Positions 62,733 through 64,000 of a stretch of DNA of 64,000 bases are shown here, piece by piece. Position 1 is the stretch's first letter; each line of letters opens with the position of its first letter. The translations under genes were made by a program, and so were the position numbers. The notes under the pieces are model-generated. The model was not told the origin of the DNA, did no database searches, and saw only the letters and a program-made list of their open reading frames with translations. The DNA comes from Diploscapter coronatus (lineage: Eukaryota > Nematoda > Chromadorea > Rhabditida > Rhabditidae): NCBI GenBank assembly GCA_964036155.1, contig OZ038423.1:6897249-6961248 (forward strand), read 5' to 3'.

Positions 62733-64000
62733 ATGAATCAGCTTGCCTGCATTTTATCAACAACCATATTTTTCTACTTGATTCCACTAATTTCATCTCT
62801 AATGTGTCAGCAATGCTCAGGTGATCGATACGAGGGAAAAGTCAGGCAAGCCAATCAATTTGCAAGATAAAGTTCTAGGGTGGACGATCGTCAGAAACTC
62901 CTTGCGAACTATCCCCTGCATACTTTCATCTTTATCCCTCATTAGTCAAAAATGTTGCTCCTGCGAATATTGCCATAACTATGCGTCGTCTTTGCGATCT
63001 AACCTCGTATATTTTTTCGTTTGACGAAAGTGCTCCCTAGGATTGATTGTGCGTTATCCTAATGATCCAACGATTATCGATTTTAGGTTATCTCGTCAAA
63101 AATGTTGTAATGCCACGCCGGTTGAGTGCGAACCAGGAGAAGTGAGTTGAAATTAAATTTCGCAATGAATAATTTGTTTTAAATTAATAAATGGATTATT
63201 CGATTATTTTGCATTACTTGATATCGAAAAATCAAGATCAGGAAAAGGATAACCCGTATATCGAGGGAAATAAACAGATTGGAGAACACAGATCATGACG
63301 AAACTTTTCGAATATCGATTCTCTATATCACTGATCACTTTTATCAGGTTAAAAAATGTTAAGCAGCACTCTGGAAGCTGGGTATTCAAATTCAACAAAA
63401 ATCCTTCACTTGTCTTGCGAATTTGCAAAAGTTGCTACATGTTTTTACGATCGAAAAACTCATTTTCCATTATAAAATGTGAGTGAAAAGTCAGAAATGG
63501 TCAAAATTCGATTTTTCTGGGACGGGAACGGATCCACTTTCTCAAATCGGGACGGGGACGGAAAAATTAGGGACAGTTAAAAAATGTTCACATTTCTGTC
63601 ATATCTGCACCAAATAAAATTTTTTTAAAAATCGGGATGGACGAGGACGGGAAAATCCTCAAAAATTTGGGACGGGTAAATCTTTGGCATGTTTGTGAAA
63701 AATACCAAGCTTCAAAGTGCTATTCAGTACTTGTAGACTTCAGTATCGTAATTCACGTAATCGAAAACAGCCATTTGGAAAGTTAGTCGAAATATGTGCT
63801 TTCCTAATTCTGGGCAATCCTTATAAGAAAAACAATTATTTTCATCATTTTTCGGAACTGTGTCCAATATATTGAATTCAACTGATGAAAATGCAATACA
63901 AATAATTTTAAACTTTCAGGCATGTTTGAGAGCAATGATATTTTCACCGTATGATACCTTCTTTCTGTCAGGATGTCATCCACCAGAAGATAGTTTTAGA
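62733..64000 (+). CDS. Ly6/three-finger-like cell-surface protein (partial, runs off the window)
   Basis: Three exons (62733-62820, 63041-63141, 63920-64000) join in frame to 90 residues at the window edge, with the 3' end outside. Residues 1-22 form a signal peptide (ACILSTTIFFYLIPLISS). It is followed by LMCQQCSG, the LxCxxC start typical of Ly6/uPAR domains. Further cysteines follow in QKCCNATPVECEPGEACLRA and LSGC. Known nematode Ly6-like proteins are mostly GPI-anchored and act at the cell surface; an anchor would be encoded beyond the window. The second exon uses the acceptor CTCCCTAG at 63040, the only one found that keeps the cysteine frame open with the first donor. Confidence 0.78.
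63519..63677. repeat. GGGACGGG-type short repeats in an intron
   Basis: Degenerate GGGACGGGAACGG and GGGACGGGGACGG units and GACGAGGACGGG-like variants recur over about 160 bp in the last intron of the Ly6-like gene, in otherwise AT-rich sequence. Confidence 0.6.

Overview
This 64 kb window is nuclear DNA of a small-genome animal, most likely a nematode. All genes are spliced, with many introns of about 45-300 bp, AT-rich spacers and no operon-like bacterial layout. The lamin ends in CSIM and its coil 2 is about two heptads shorter than vertebrate lamins, as I recall for C. elegans LMN-1. Splice acceptors sit 2 to about 26 nt before the ATG of most genes, which fits spliced-leader trans-splicing. 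The species cannot be named from the sequence.

Layout. Minus strand, left to right: an unrecognised 408-aa protein (878-2772); a 66-aa secreted six-cysteine peptide with knottin spacing (5253-5698); cullin-1 (6899-13576, 18 exons, 773 aa); a Gln-rich protein ending in a glutaredoxin-like domain without the CxxC site (17183-21556, 5' end not found); ALG13 (26602-28622); nuclear lamin (29473-34225, 13 exons, 572 aa); two neighbouring sushi/CCP-repeat extracellular genes (38986-43674, 5' end unresolved, and 44499-52579 with a signal peptide). Plus strand: a protein with a globular head, a coiled coil and five C2H2 fingers (55292-58019); a small helical protein (58753-61707); the 5' part of a Ly6/three-finger-like gene running off the right edge (62733-64000).

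Nine reading frames were joined exon by exon and the junctions checked for phase: the 408-aa protein, the knottin, cullin-1, the Gln-rich/glutaredoxin gene, ALG13, lamin, the C2H2 gene, the small helical gene and the Ly6 gene. The two CCP genes were assembled only approximately. Spacers and large introns hold fold-back (MITE-like) elements, diverged direct repeats, microsatellites and long tracts that are purine-rich on the + strand. No rRNA, convincing tRNA, CRISPR or coding transposon was seen.

The genes do not form one pathway. Housekeeping functions (SCF ubiquitin ligase scaffold, dolichol-linked glycan synthesis, nuclear lamina) alternate with lineage-variable secreted proteins. The least conventional items are the knottin-like peptide, the head/coiled-coil/C2H2 protein (possibly XRCC4/SAS-6-like) and the Gln-rich protein with a redox-dead glutaredoxin fold.
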